Shown in pieces: positions 33,568-44,138 of a stretch of 64,000 bases of DNA. The DNA is from Pseudonocardia sp. T1-2H. Lineage in GTDB: Bacteria; Actinomycetota; Actinomycetes; Mycobacteriales; Pseudonocardiaceae. The notes beneath the pieces are model-generated. The model was not told where the DNA came from and ran no database searches. It worked only from the letters and a program-made list of their open reading frames with translations. The DNA is taken from contig NZ_JBBPCL010000001.1 in NCBI RefSeq assembly GCF_038039215.1, forward strand, positions 3,720,001-3,784,000, in the 5' to 3' direction. Within the stretch, counting starts at the first letter, position 1. Each line of letters begins with the position of its first letter. Both the position numbers and the translations under genes were made by a program.

Positions 33568-34202
33568 ATGACGGCGGATTCGGCGACGGGCCTGCGGGCC
33601 GATGCGCGTCGTAACCGCGACCAGATCCTGGCTGCGGCGAAGGAACGGTTCGCCGCGCAGGGCCCGGATGTTCCGATGGAGGAGATCGCCCGCGCGGCCG
33701 GCGTCGGGGTCGGGACTCTGTACCGCCGCTTCCCGATCGGGAAGCTTTGGTCAGGGCAGTGGCCCGGGACAACTTCGGCAATGCACTGGCCGAGGTGCGC
33801 ACCGCGGTAGCGGAGGAAGCCACGGCGTGGCAGGCGCTGGTCCGGTTTCTGCGCCAGTCGCAGGAACTCCGGTTGACCATCCAGCTCGCTATGGCCTCGC
33901 CGCTGGCCAGGACGATCGTTTCCGAGGATGCGGAGACCGACGAGCTGCGCCGCGCGATGATCGAGGTGCTCGACGGCGTGGTGCACGCCGCGCAGACCGA
34001 AGGCACCCTGCGTACCGATATCGACACCGGTGACGTGGCGATGATGTTCGTGCTGCTGGTACGCCAACTGCCCGTGCCCTACGAGGAGGCCGCTCGACTG
34101 GCACCGGAGCGGTGCATGACGCTGATGCTCGACGGCCTGCGCGCCCAGCCCGGTACCGACCTCCCCGGTCGCCCCCTGACCGGCGAGGACCTGGGTCTCT
34201 GA
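33568..34202 (+). pseudogene. TetR-family regulator, one frameshift
   Basis: Residues ~1-55 give a TetR HTH ([40 protein letters not shown]). At 33731-33741 the sequence CCCGATCGGGAA lacks one base relative to the family reading F-P-x-R-E-A-L-V. Restoring it continues as [20 protein letters not shown] to the stop at 34202, ~211 residues. It is divergent from the P450. If the shift is real, the P450-ferredoxin pair is released from this control. Confidence 0.8.
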
Positions 34203-34292
34203 CCCCGCCGCGCTGAGCTCGAGCCGCTGTCAACATCGGCTATGTGGTCGGCCTGCTGTACTGCGACCGCCCCGCCCCGCCCCACACCGCCG

Positions 34293-34311
34293 TGGCCGGC
34301 CGCGCCGGCCA
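34293..34311. terminator. Hairpin between convergent tetR and LCP genes
   Basis: An 8-bp stem TGGCCGGC / GCCGGCCA with loop CGC, in the 221-bp gap between two converging genes; no U-tract. Confidence 0.45.
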
Positions 34312-34423
34312 GGGAGGCGCCGCCACCCGACGCGGAACGACGACCGCGGCCCGGCGTCGGTGCGCTGACCACGAACGTTCACCGGGTCGGCGACTGAACA
34401 GTGCTCGGTTGAAGACCGGTCGC

Positions 34424-35884
34424 TCAGTTCACGCAGGGCAGGCCGCCCGCGGTGATGGGCGGCGCGTCGGACGCTGCAGGATCGGCGCCTCCGGTTCCGC
34501 CCGGCGTCGTCCCCGCCGAGGGCCCGTCCGGGTCCGAGGCCGAGGTCGGGCTGCCGCTGACCTCCGGTCCACGGTAGTCCCGCCCGAGCACGATCTTGAC
34601 GTGTCCGGCGGCCACGGCGCCGTCGTCCACGACGGTGAGCCCCCCGAGGATCCGGGCGACCTGGGCCGCGGCCGCCGCCGTGGCGGCGTCGGCGCGGACG
34701 ACCGACCTCGCCGTCGTGGCGGCGTTGCCGAGCGTCCCGGGCACCATGCCGTGGTCGTCGAGGACGCTCTGCACGGCCGCGGCGAGCCCGGTGCGGCCAC
34801 TGGCATTCTCGACGTCGACGGTCGCGGCCGAGGAGGCGGCGGTGCCCGGATCCGCGGAAGCGGCAGCGGAGGGTGAGCTGACGCCGGCGACGAAGGAACG
34901 GACCAGAGCCGGGTTCACCTCGACCGCCGCGCCGTCGGAGGGAGTCGGGAGGGCAAGACGACCCGTCGGGATGGTGCGGAACTGGACGTTCCCACCGGTG
35001 AGCCCCTGGGCCTGCGTCGCGAACCGCAGCAGGTCCCAGCCCTGGTCGATGACGATGTAGCGGTTGACGGCGCTGATCAGCCCGGCGAGGGCGGTCGGGT
35101 CCGCGAGGGTTCCGGCCGAGAGCAACTGATGCGCGAGGCTCGCCATGAACGCCTGCTGGCGCACGATGCGGTCCAGGTCGCCGCGCGGAAGCCCGTGCCG
35201 CTGCCGGACGAACGCCAGAGCCTGCGCGCCCTCGAGGGTCTGGGGACCCGCGGGCAGGTCGACGCCGGAATAGGAGTCCTGGACGGGTGCCACGAGGCAT
35301 ACCGGGACGCCGCCCACCGCCCGGGTGACCTCGGCGAACCCCACCAGATTCACCTCCGCGTAGTGGTCGACGGATGCGCCGGTGAGCTGCTCGACGGTGG
35401 AGATCAGCTCACGCCGCCCGGCCTGGCTGGCCTGGGTCTCCAAGTCCGCCCCGGTGACGCCCCTTTCCTCCAATGAGGCCCGCGCGTCGGTCATCGCGCG
35501 CTCGTACGCAGAGTTGATCTTGTGCGTGCCGAACCCGGGAACGTCGACGTAGGAGTCGCGCGGGATCGAGATCGCCGTCGCGACGGCCGTAGCGTCGTTC
35601 GGGACCCGCACGAGCACGAGGGTGTCGGTGTTGAGCGTCCCGGTGTCCGTGCCGGCGCTCAGTTCGTCGAGCACCTGCTGGGGCAGCGGGTTGCCGTGAC
35701 CGTCCGTCCGGCTGTCGAGGCCGACGAGCAGGATGTCGGTGGCCCCGTCCGATGGGCGATTCGTGCCGAGGACGTCGCTCGTCGCGAGGCCGCGGTCGAT
35801 CCGGTGGTAGGCCGACCACCCGTATCCGGTGACCAGCAGCACCGCCGCCGAGAGAACGGCGACGAGTACCCGACCCGCCCGCAT
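34424..35884 (-). CDS. LytR-CpsA-Psr (LCP) family cell-wall glycopolymer transferase
   Basis: A 486-residue protein with one N-terminal transmembrane helix (VLVAVLSAAVLLVTGYGW) and an extracellular LCP domain at ~45-290. Conserved residues are in DILLVGLDSRTD, ISIPRDSYVDVPGFG, HKINSAYERA, and the Arg of FVRQRHGLPRGDLDR. A LytR_C domain follows (VDVENASGRTGLAAAVQSVL). LCP enzymes attach arabinogalactan or teichoic acids to peptidoglycan. ATG 35884 is preceded by GGAGGT; a 42-codon longer frame has no ribosome site. Confidence 0.92.
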   Translation of the reverse strand: MRAGRVLVAVLSAAVLLVTGYGWSAYHRIDRGLATSDVLGTNRPSDGATDILLVGLDSRTDGHGNPLPQQVLDELSAGTDTGTLNTDTLVLVRVPNDATAVATAISIPRDSYVDVPGFGTHKINSAYERAMTDARASLEERGVTGADLETQASQAGRRELISTVEQLTGASVDHYAEVNLVGFAEVTRAVGGVPVCLVAPVQDSYSGVDLPAGPQTLEGAQALAFVRQRHGLPRGDLDRIVRQQAFMASLAHQLLSAGTLADPTALAGLISAVNRYIVIDQGWDLLRFATQAQGLTGGNVQFRTIPTGRLALPTPSDGAAVEVNPALVRSFVAGVSSPSAAASADPGTAASSAATVDVENASGRTGLAAAVQSVLDDHGMVPGTLGNAATTARSVVRADAATAAAAAQVARILGGLTVVDDGAVAAGHVKIVLGRDYRGPEVSGSPTSASDPDGPSAGTTPGGTGGADPAASDAPPITAGGLPCVN

Positions 35885-36109
35885 CGGACCTCCACGCGAA
35901 CGCACGCCGGACAACAGGCCTCCTGTCGTTTCGTGACCTGCCGTCGGCAGCCGTCGACGGCGCGAGCACGTCCGGCGGCAGCCTCGCGCGGCTGACAGGG
36001 AAGGTCTCACAGCGGCCGCGAAGTTCAGGTGAAGTCACGGTGGTCCAAGTGGGCGAGGACGAGACCCCGCTCGCGCCACGAAAGCTCGACCGTGGGCTGC
36101 GGGGCCGGC

Positions 36110-36232
36110 CGCCCGCCAGTTCTCACCTGGCCGACGGAGCTCACGTGGTCGCCGTCGACCCCGCCACGCACCACAGCTTCTACCCGCTGCCCGCCGGAGC
36201 GGACAGCCACCCAGCGCCCCGCCTGAGGGTGA
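36110..36232 (+). pseudogene. Beta-propeller (YncE-like) repeat fragment
   Basis: A short frame reads LADGAHVVAVDPATHHSFYPLPAG, a single YVTN/YncE-type blade ending, without the rest of a protein. Probably the tail of a deleted gene; weakly supported. Confidence 0.25.
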
Positions 36233-36265
36233 CCACTATCCGGATCGCGGGCCGGCCAGGAAGGC

Positions 36266-38233
36266 TCAGGAGCTGCGGCTTCCAGCTGCGGTTACTGCAG
36301 TGGTCTGCGGCATTGCCGCGTCGGTGGGTCGCGGTGGGCGGCGCCCGAGCCAGCCTTGTTCGCCCACGCCGAGGTGGTAGGGCACGTCGACCACGACGAC
36401 ACCGGGCGTGAACAGCAGGCGGGTCTTGAGCCGCAGCGCGCTCTGGTTGTGCAGCAGCTGCTGCCACCACCGGGTGACCACGTACTCGGGCAGGAACACC
36501 ATGACGACGGTGCCGGGGTTGTCGGCGCGCAGCCGCTTGACATAGGAGATGAGGGGGCGTCCGAGGTCGCGATAGGGGGCCTCCAGGACGGTCAGGCGAA
36601 CCGGGATGCTCAGCTTCTCCCAGTCGGCCCGCAGCTTCCGGGTGTCGACCTCGTCGACGTCCAGGGTGACCGCTGTGAGGCTGTCCGGGCAGATCGTGCG
36701 GGCGAGCTCGAGGGCGCGCAGGGCGGGTTTGTGCAGGCGGGACACCAGCACGATCGCGTGCACGTGGCTGGGACGGGTGCCGAGGGCGTCGTCCTGGCCG
36801 GGCGTGACCTCGGCGGTGACCCGGGCGTAGTAGCGGTTGACGGCCCGCATCGCTGCGAAGAGCGCGATCATCGCCAGGACCGCGATCCAGGCGCCGTGGG
36901 TCACCTTGGTCGCGAACACGACGACGAGCACGACCGCGGTGAACACCGCTCCGAGGGCGTTCACCGACTGCGCACGCCGCATCCCGGCGCGGCCGACGAG
37001 GTCGGGTGCACGCAGGATCCGCTGCCAGTGCCGGACCATGCCGAGCTGGGAGAGGGTGAAACTGGTGAACACCCCCACGATGTAGAGCTGGATGAGCCGG
37101 TCCAGGTTGGCGTCGAAACCGATGATCAACGCGACGGACGCGGCCGCGAGCAGCACGACCCCGTTGGAGAACACCAGTCGGTCACCGCGGTTGTGCAGCT
37201 GACGAGGCAGGTACCAGTCCCGGGCCAGGATCGAGGCCAGCACCGGGAAGCCGTTGAAGGCGGTGTTGGCGGCCAGCACGAGGATCGCGGCCGTGGCCGC
37301 CTGGAACAGGTAGAACAGCGGGGAACTGCCGCCGAACACCGCGCCGGCGATCTGCGAGATCACCGAGGGGTCACCGTCGGGCAGCGCTCGCGCGTTCAGC
37401 GCGACCGCGAGGACGGTGATGCCGCCGAAGAGCACGACTGCGATGAGCCCCATCAGGGTGAGAGTGGTCGCGGCGTTGCGGGCCTTCGGCTTGCGGAAGG
37501 CAGGTACCCCGTTGCTGATCGCCTCGACCCCGGTCAGCGCGGTGCATCCCGAGGAGAACGCCCGAACCAGCAGCAGCACCATCGCGAGCCCGGCGAGCCC
37601 GGTGGAGGGCGGAACCGGAACCGACGCCGTGGCAGCCTGCGGAAGCCCGTCGGTCAGCGCGCGGACACCAGCCCAGACGAACAGCAACAACGTGAGCCCG
37701 ACGAACGCGTAGGTGGGCACGGCGAAGGCCCGCCCGGACTCGCGCGTGCCGCGCAGGTTCATCAGCGTCAGCACGACGACCAGCACGATCGCGAGGGCGA
37801 CGGCGTGGCGGGACAGCACGGGGAACGCCGAGGTCACCGCGACCACGCCCGAGGTCACCGAAACCGTCACAGTCATGACGTAGTCGACCAAGAGTGCCGC
37901 GGCGGCCGCGAGCGACGCGTTCTCGCCGAGGTTCTCCCGGCTGACCACGTAGGCCCCGCCGCCGCTCGGGTAGGCGTAGCAGGTCTGCCGGTACGAGGCG
38001 ACCACCGTGACCAGCAGCAGCACCACGACCAGGCCGACCCATGGAGTTGCCTGCAGCGCGGCCAGCCCGCCGGCGGCCAGGACCAACACGATCTGTTCGG
38101 TCGCGTAGGCCACGGACGAGATCGGGTCCGAGCAGAAGACCGCGAGCGCGATCCGCTTGGGCAGCAGCGTCTCACCCAGACGGGAGCTGCGCAGCGGTCG
38201 ACCGACGAGGAGCCGCTTGACCACCTCGAACAT
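36266..38233 (-). CDS. APC-superfamily amino acid permease
   Basis: A 655-residue transporter with about 12 helices in the first 470 residues (FCSDPISSVAYATEQIVLVL, SGGGAYVVSRENLGENASL, TALTGVEAISNGVPAF) and a ~170-residue cytosolic C-terminus with Usp-like alternation (HVHAIVLVSRLHKPALRAL, LTAVTLDVDE). The class is the large actinobacterial APC family often annotated as KUP-neighbour or potassium/amino acid permeases. The start at 38233 (MFEVVKRLLVGRP) matches the family start. Substrate unknown. Confidence 0.85.
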   Translation of the reverse strand: MFEVVKRLLVGRPLRSSRLGETLLPKRIALAVFCSDPISSVAYATEQIVLVLAAGGLAALQATPWVGLVVVLLLVTVVASYRQTCYAYPSGGGAYVVSRENLGENASLAAAAALLVDYVMTVTVSVTSGVVAVTSAFPVLSRHAVALAIVLVVVLTLMNLRGTRESGRAFAVPTYAFVGLTLLLFVWAGVRALTDGLPQAATASVPVPPSTGLAGLAMVLLLVRAFSSGCTALTGVEAISNGVPAFRKPKARNAATTLTLMGLIAVVLFGGITVLAVALNARALPDGDPSVISQIAGAVFGGSSPLFYLFQAATAAILVLAANTAFNGFPVLASILARDWYLPRQLHNRGDRLVFSNGVVLLAAASVALIIGFDANLDRLIQLYIVGVFTSFTLSQLGMVRHWQRILRAPDLVGRAGMRRAQSVNALGAVFTAVVLVVVFATKVTHGAWIAVLAMIALFAAMRAVNRYYARVTAEVTPGQDDALGTRPSHVHAIVLVSRLHKPALRALELARTICPDSLTAVTLDVDEVDTRKLRADWEKLSIPVRLTVLEAPYRDLGRPLISYVKRLRADNPGTVVMVFLPEYVVTRWWQQLLHNQSALRLKTRLLFTPGVVVVDVPYHLGVGEQGWLGRRPPRPTDAAMPQTTAVTAAGSRSS

Positions 38234-38705
38234 GCCGCAAGTATCGGCGCCCGGCCGGACCGACCCCGTCATGGTCGCGTCTGTTTCCGGGGAAGGAGCG
38301 TCAGAATTTCGTCAAGATCCGTACGCGTCGAGCGCCTGGAGGAGAACGCCGGTGCGACCCAGATGGCACTGACCGACGACGCGTCCGCATGGGTCGGGTA
38401 CCGCCCGAGGCCGACCTGAGCAAGGACACCATCGCCGAGGCGGTGCGCGCCGCTGGCGTCGGGGCGGCGTTCCTTGCTGACCTGAATGAGATCGATCTCG
38501 TCAAGGTCCGTGCCGAACTGAACCGGCAGGGCGCCACCTCGCAGAATCGCCTATCACCGCGCCCGCGAGAGGCGCCCGGACCGACCTGGCAGCTTCGGTG
38601 GACTCTTCCACTAGGTGAGGAAGACCGAGGGTTCTCGGCCTTGACTCTGAGATCGACCCGCAGCGGCGCCCGGCGCAGCTACCAACGTCCAGAGGGGCAT
38701 GAACG
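38234..38705. other. Intergenic region
   Basis: A 472-bp gap. A plus-strand stretch reads LSKDTIAEAVRAAGVGAAFL and VKVRAELNRQ, which looks protein-like, but it has no start, no family and ends in unrelated sequence; possibly gene debris. Confidence 0.3.
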
Positions 38706-40636
38706 ATGCAGTTCTATCTCAACGGCTACAAGACCGGCGACCCGTTCATCGAGGACCCGCATCCGTCCGTCGCGGAGCGGCCGGGAGGCCTCCCCGCGGA
38801 TGTCGACGTCCTGATCATCGGGTGCGGTCCGGCCGGTCTGGTCCTGGCTGCACAGATGGCCAACTTCCCCGACATCAGGACCGTGGTCGTCGACCGCAAG
38901 GACGGTCCGCTCGAGGTGGGCCAGGCCGACGGGGTCGCCTGCCGCAGCGTGGAGATGTTCGAGGCGTTCGGCCTGGCTGATCGTCTGGTCGAGGAGGCGT
39001 ACCGGGTCAACGAGGTCGCCTTCTGGCGGCCGGACCCGGACGACCCGAGCAAGATCAAGCGGACGGGGCGCATCCAGGATGTCGAAGAAGGCTTGTCGGA
39101 GATGCCGCACGTGATCGTCAACCAAGCGCGGATGCTCGACTACCTCCTGGACCACATGGAGCGGTCGGCAAGCAGGTTGGAGCCGTTCTACGGCCTCCAC
39201 GCCAGCGACGTCCAGATCGACGGCAGCGGCTCGTCGGAGTACCCGGTGACGGTCACCCTGCAGCACATGAAGGACTTCGAGGAGACCGGGGAGACCTCGA
39301 CTGTCCGGGCCAAGTACGTCGTCGGCAGCGACGGCTCACGCAGCGGCACCCGGACCGCGATCGGCCGCGAACTGGTCGGCGACCCGATGAACCAGTCCTG
39401 GGGTGTCATGGACGCCTTTGCGGTCACCGACTTCCCGGACATCCGGCTCAAGTGCGCGATCCACTCCGCCAACCAGGGCAACATCCTCATCATCCCGCGT
39501 GAGGGCGGATACATGGTCCGGTTCTACGTCGCGCTGGACAATGTCCGGGACAAGGAGATGCTCGACAACCGGAATGTCACCCCGGAGAAGCTGGCCACGG
39601 TCGCGAACCGGATCCTGCACCCGTACACCGTCGAGGTCGAAGACGTCGCATGGTGGGCGGTGTACGAGATCGGCCAGCGTCTGTGCGACAAGTTCGACGA
39701 CGTGCCGGTAGCGGAGATGGCCACCCGTCTGCCGCGGGTGTTCATCGCGGGCGATGCCTGCCACACGCACAGCGCCAAGGCCGGTCAGGGCATGAACGTG
39801 TCCATGGCCGACACCTGGAACCTCGGGTGGAAGCTGGGCGCCGTCCTCAGGGGACGGCCAAGCCGGAACTGCTGCACACCTATTCCGAGGAACGCCAGAA
39901 GATCGCCGAGCAGCTCATCGATTTCGACCGCGAGTTCTCCAAGATGTTCAGCGCCCACCCGACCGAGTCCGGTGACAGTGACGATGTAGAGGGTGTCGAC
40001 CCGGAGGAGTTCCAGCAGTACTTCATCACGCAAGGCCGCTTCACCGCGGGAGTCGCGACCATATACGCCCCGTCGATGATCACCGCCGAGGCGATGTTCC
40101 AGCACCTCGCCGAGGGCTTCCCGGTCGGGATGCGCTTCCACTCCGCCCCGGTTGTCCGGTTGGCCGACGCCAAGCCCGTCCACCTCGGCCATGTCGCCCG
40201 GGCGGACGGCGCCTGGCGCCTCTACATCTTCGCCGACCAGAAGGACCCGACGGGCGGAGACTCCCATTTCCGAGGTTTGTGCGAGTTCTTGGAGTCGGAC
40301 GCGTCTCCGATCAAGTGCTTCACGCCGGCCGGGGCCGATCCCGACTCGGTGATCGATGTCCGTGCCGTCTTCCAGCAGGGGCATCGTGACCTGGCCGTCG
40401 ACAAGATGCCGTCGGTCCTGCTGCCGAAGAAGGGCAAACTCGGCCTGGTCGACTACGAGAAGATGTTCTGCCCCGACCCGAAGGCCGATGACATCTTCGC
40501 GCTGCGAGGCGTGAACCGCGAGACGGGCTGCATGGTCGTCGTCCGCCCGGACCAGTACGTCTCGCACGTGCTCCCACTGCACGGACACGAGGCACTGGCC
40601 GACTTCTTCGCCGGGATCCTGATCGACGCCGAGTAG
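38706..40636 (+). pseudogene. FAD-dependent phenol 2-monooxygenase-like flavoprotein, one frameshift
   Basis: A ~643-residue aromatic hydroxylase. The N-terminal FAD/NADPH domain has the Rossmann motif GCGPAGLVLAAQM, the DG motif GSDGSRSGTR and the GD motif FIAGDACHTHSAKAGQGMN. The C-terminal thioredoxin-like dimerisation domain ends at GHEALADFFAGIL. The frame breaks at 39850-39853 in AGGGGACGG, where one base restores LRG-T-AKPELLHTYSEERQ. A GAGGGG site precedes the ATG. The family hydroxylates phenol-type rings using NADPH and O2. Real mutation or homopolymer error. Confidence 0.82.
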
Positions 40637-40657
40637 GGCCGACACGTCCGGCGCCGT

Positions 40658-40897
40658 CTACGTGCCGTGACGCACCGGCGCTGCCGGGGAGGGGGTGGGG
40701 GCGAGCCAGGCCAGGGCGGCGGTGACCAGGGCTTCGGTGCCGGTGTCGAGGGTTGGCTGGATGACCGGCGCGAACCGGGCGGAGTGGTTGACCGGGAGGT
40801 CGCGGCTGAGGGTGCCGGCCGCCTCGGCGGCGCGGTAGGTGTCGGGGTCGGTTCCGCCGATGCCCCAGTAGGTGTAGGCGACCTCCGTGCACGGTGA
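40658..40897 (-). pseudogene. M20-family amidohydrolase C-terminal remnant
   Basis: A minus-strand frame ends YTYWGIGGTDPDTYRAAE, LPVNHSARFAPVIQPTLDTG, ALVTAALAWL, the C-terminus of an M20/hippurate-hydrolase type amidohydrolase. The catalytic N-terminal part is missing. Confidence 0.65.
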
Positions 40898-40979
40898 TCC
40901 GCAGGCTGTCAGCGGCGGAGAGCACCGCGCCGCGGCGGGTGCCGACCTGCCCGGCGGGGCATGGGCAGGACATGCTGGC

Positions 40980-41185
40980 CGAGCGTCGGTCAGCGCGATC
41001 GGTGTGCCGTGCTGCAGCAGGGTGTCGCGAATCGCCCCGCCACCCAGCCCGGACATGATCGCCAACGCCGCGAACCCGATGGGATCGAGCCGTTCGTGGC
41101 GGGCAATCACCCCACCGAGCACGGCATTCGCGAACACCCCGGTCAGGTCAACGTCGCGAAAGACCTCGCTGACCGCCCCCTCAAC
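40980..41185 (-). pseudogene. TRIC/UPF0126 membrane channel remnant
   Basis: The frame reads VFRDVDLTGVFANAVLGG, ARHERLDPIGFAALAIMSGL, GGGAIRDTLLQHGTPIALTD, the first two helices of a bacterial TRIC-type channel (YadS/UPF0126). It breaks off at a junction with the M20 remnant; the remaining helices are absent. Confidence 0.65.
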
Positions 41186-41725
41186 GCATCTCGGCGCGCC
41201 ATGCCACGTCCGGCGATCGCCACTTCCAACGACGCTCAGCTCAGCATGCCGTCCACGGGCCCGCGGACGAGCCGACACCACTCCCGGTGGGTGGTCGGCC
41301 GACCTGCTCGTGGCCGCCCTCGATGCGTCCAAGGGATCACCGGTGACCGTCGGATCGGAGGACGAGTCGCTGCCGCTCGCCCCAACCGCGGGCCTGCCGA
41401 TCACGACTGGCTGAGTCTGCGGAGCGTGTACCGCCCCGGGCGGGGCCCAACCCGTCCGGTCCCCGGCAGATTCCCCCGCAGCAGCGGTGACCGGCGCATG
41501 GAGCCGACGCCTCCGGGCAACTACCGGAGCGAACAGCGGATCGATCGACCGGGAGGAGTGCGGCATGGCTGTGTGCGAAGTGTGCGGGTTCATCGCCGCT
41601 CGCCCTATCCGTGGCGTGCTGGGCATTCACAGGGGTTCCCAGCTGGATTCCTTTCGCCGAATCCAGCTGGGGAATCCGTAGCTTCGCCGGAGTCGCCGGG
41701 GAAAGGGCGCCGTCCGTAGGCTCGG
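41186..41725. other. Non-coding stretch upstream of the acyltransferase gene
   Basis: About 540 bp without a gene I can support. It contains the hairpin at 41636-41674. Confidence 0.45.
41636..41674. terminator. Strong hairpin upstream of the acyltransferase gene
   Basis: An 11-bp stem CCAGCTGGATT / AATCCAGCTGG, extended by TTC/GAA with one extra G, and a 10-nt loop. It has no T-run after it; it may end read-through or act as a regulatory structure. Confidence 0.5.
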
Positions 41726-43861
41726 GTGATGGAGGAGGGGGCCCCGGGACGCCCGTTCCGGCCGGACATCGAGGGCCTGCGGGCCGTCGCGGTCCTGGCC
41801 GTCGTCCTCTTCCACGCGGCGGTGCCGCGGATCGCCGGCGGGTTCGTCGGCGTGGACGTCTTCTTCGTGCTCTCCGGGTTCCTGATCACCGGCCTGCTGT
41901 GGCGCGAGGTGGGGAAGACCGGCCGGGCGCGGCCTGCCCGGTTCTACGCTGCGCGGGCGCGTCGGTTGCTGCCGTCCGCGATCACGGTCCTCGTCGCCAC
42001 GGCGGCGGTCGCGACCGCCGTGCTGCCGCCGCTGCAGGTCCGCAGGGTGCTCGGCGACGCCGTGGCCAACGCGCTCTACGTGGGCAACTACCGCCTGGCC
42101 CTGCAGGGCACGGATTACCTCGCGGAGAACCAAGCGCCCTCTCCGTTCCAGCACTACTGGTCGCTGGGTGTCGAGGAGCAGTTCTACCTGCTCTGGCCGA
42201 CGCTGGTCGTGCTCGCCGCGGTGCTCGGCCGGCGTCTCGCGCGGCGGTCGGCCACCCCGGTCGTGGCGCCGTTCGCCGCGCTCGCCCTGGTGACGGGGGC
42301 CTCGTTCGCAGGCTCCCTCGCATGGACCAACACGAGCCCGCCCTGGGCCTACTTCTCGCTGCCGACGCGGGCGTGGGAGCTCGGCGTCGGTGGGCTGGTG
42401 GCGCTGGGCGTGCCGCTCTGGCACCGGGCGCCGCCCGCTGTCGCGGGGCTCTCGGGCTGGGCGGGGCTCGCTCTCGTGGTGGGCAGCTGCGTGCTGCTCA
42501 GCGGCTCGACGCCGTTCCCGGGGACAGCGGCGCTCGCCCCCGTCCTCGGGACGGCGCTGGTGATCGCCGCCGGATGCGCCGGGCCCGCATGGGGGGCCGG
42601 AGCGGTGCTCGGGCTGCCGCCGCTGCGGGCGGTCGGGCGCGTGTCGTACTCCTGGTACCTGTGGCACTGGCCGGTCCTCGTGCTGGCTCCCGCGGTCCTC
42701 GGTCACCCGCTGGGGCTGCCGGCCCGGCTGGCCGCGGCCGCGGTCTCGGGCGTGCTCGCGGCGGGCACCCTCGTCCTGGTCGAGAACCCGGTCCGCTTCG
42801 CCGCGCCACTGCACCGCTCGCCGCTACGCAGCCTGCTCGTCGGCGGCGGACTGACCGCGGCCGGCGTCTGCGCCGCGTTGATGGCGCTCGTCCTGGCGCC
42901 GGCGACGGTGGGGCACGGAGCCGCGATTGCCGCGCCGAAGCTCGGCGTCCCGGACGGCTCGACAGGGCCGACGGCGCCCGCTCCCGACCCGCGAGAGGCG
43001 CAGCTGCAGGCGCTCACCCGCCAGGTGCAGACGGCGGTGGCAGCCGCGGCCGGCGCCCGGGCTGTGCCGACCAACCTCACGCCACCCCTGGCACAGGCGT
43101 CCTCCGACACGGCCTTGCCCTTCCAGAACGGTTGCGATCAGAGCTACACCACCTCCGCGCAGCCGCCCTGCGTGTTCGGTGACCCGGCGGGGACGTCGAC
43201 GGTCGCGCTGGTCGGCGACTCGCACTCCGCCAACTGGTATCCGACGGTCGAGCCACTGGCCGAGCAACGGCACTGGCGCCTCGACGTCCTCGCGAAGGCC
43301 ACGTGCCCGTTCCTGCTGGATCTGCCCACCAGGAGCCCCTACCTCGGCCGGGAGTTCACCGAGTGCGAGCAGTGGCGGGCGACGGTGCTCAGCCGGCTGC
43401 AGGCCGAGCACCCCTCGCTCGTACTGCTGGCCATGTCCCGCCGGTACGGCGCCGACTTCGACTTCACCTCCTACGACGCCTCGTGGCAGGCCGCGCTGAC
43501 CCGAACCGTGGCCACACTGCGGGCCGCCGGGTCGACCGTCCTCGTGCTGGGGCCTGTGCCGGACCCGCGCACCTGGGCGCCCACCTGCCTGTCCGACCAC
43601 CTCGACTCCGCGACCGCCTGCGCCCCGGACCGGGCCGCAGCGGTGAACGCGCAGGGCATCGCCGCGGAGGACGCGGCGACCCGGACCGGTGGCGGCCGCT
43701 TCGCCGACCTGGCCGACCTGTTCTGCACCGCCGACACGTGCCCGCTGATCGTGGCCAACGACCTCGTCTACCGCGACGACAACCACATCACCGTCGAGTA
43801 CGCCGCGATGCTGGCCCCCGTGATGGCCGCGGAGATCGACAGCGCACTGCCGGGAGGATGA
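41726..43861 (+). CDS. Acyltransferase-3 / SGNH fusion protein (OafA-like)
   Basis: A 711-residue integral membrane O-acyltransferase. About ten helices span ~15-400: RPDIEGLRAVAVLAVVLFHA (catalytic His), GGFVGVDVFFVLSGFLI, HYWSLGVEEQFYLLWP. After a linker rich in Ala/Pro, the extracellular SGNH domain starts near 485 (VALVGDSHSANWYP, nucleophile Ser) and ends with the Asp-His pair in YRDDNHIT. Such proteins acetylate cell-surface polysaccharide or peptidoglycan. The start is GTG 41726 or ATG 41729; no clear ribosome site, possibly leaderless. Confidence 0.88.
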   Translation: MMEEGAPGRPFRPDIEGLRAVAVLAVVLFHAAVPRIAGGFVGVDVFFVLSGFLITGLLWREVGKTGRARPARFYAARARRLLPSAITVLVATAAVATAVLPPLQVRRVLGDAVANALYVGNYRLALQGTDYLAENQAPSPFQHYWSLGVEEQFYLLWPTLVVLAAVLGRRLARRSATPVVAPFAALALVTGASFAGSLAWTNTSPPWAYFSLPTRAWELGVGGLVALGVPLWHRAPPAVAGLSGWAGLALVVGSCVLLSGSTPFPGTAALAPVLGTALVIAAGCAGPAWGAGAVLGLPPLRAVGRVSYSWYLWHWPVLVLAPAVLGHPLGLPARLAAAAVSGVLAAGTLVLVENPVRFAAPLHRSPLRSLLVGGGLTAAGVCAALMALVLAPATVGHGAAIAAPKLGVPDGSTGPTAPAPDPREAQLQALTRQVQTAVAAAAGARAVPTNLTPPLAQASSDTALPFQNGCDQSYTTSAQPPCVFGDPAGTSTVALVGDSHSANWYPTVEPLAEQRHWRLDVLAKATCPFLLDLPTRSPYLGREFTECEQWRATVLSRLQAEHPSLVLLAMSRRYGADFDFTSYDASWQAALTRTVATLRAAGSTVLVLGPVPDPRTWAPTCLSDHLDSATACAPDRAAAVNAQGIAAEDAATRTGGGRFADLADLFCTADTCPLIVANDLVYRDDNHITVEYAAMLAPVMAAEIDSALPGG

Positions 43862-44138
43862 GGCGGGATCGCGGAGGACGCAGAAGGAGACGAGGGCGAC
43901 CGCGGGCAGCTGAGCAACGTCGTCTGAACGAGACGCGGGGTCCGCCCACTGCTGCCACGCACCGACCCACACCAGCAGGGCCGGCCACGCCATCCTCACG
44001 GTCAAACCGACGCTCTAAGCTGGTTCCCAGCTGGGTAGAACGAGGCGATGAGCCTGGTTCGGCGCCTACAGTGGGGGGTGTTGCGCTGCCGGTACGCCCG
44101 GCGCCCGCCGGCTACCCGGCGCAGTCAGGAAGTGCGAC

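Noticed and set aside
36356..38419. 687-codon plus-strand frame opposite the APC permease
   Set aside because: Antisense shadow of the permease with repetitive Asp/His/Gln/Arg composition and no ribosome site.
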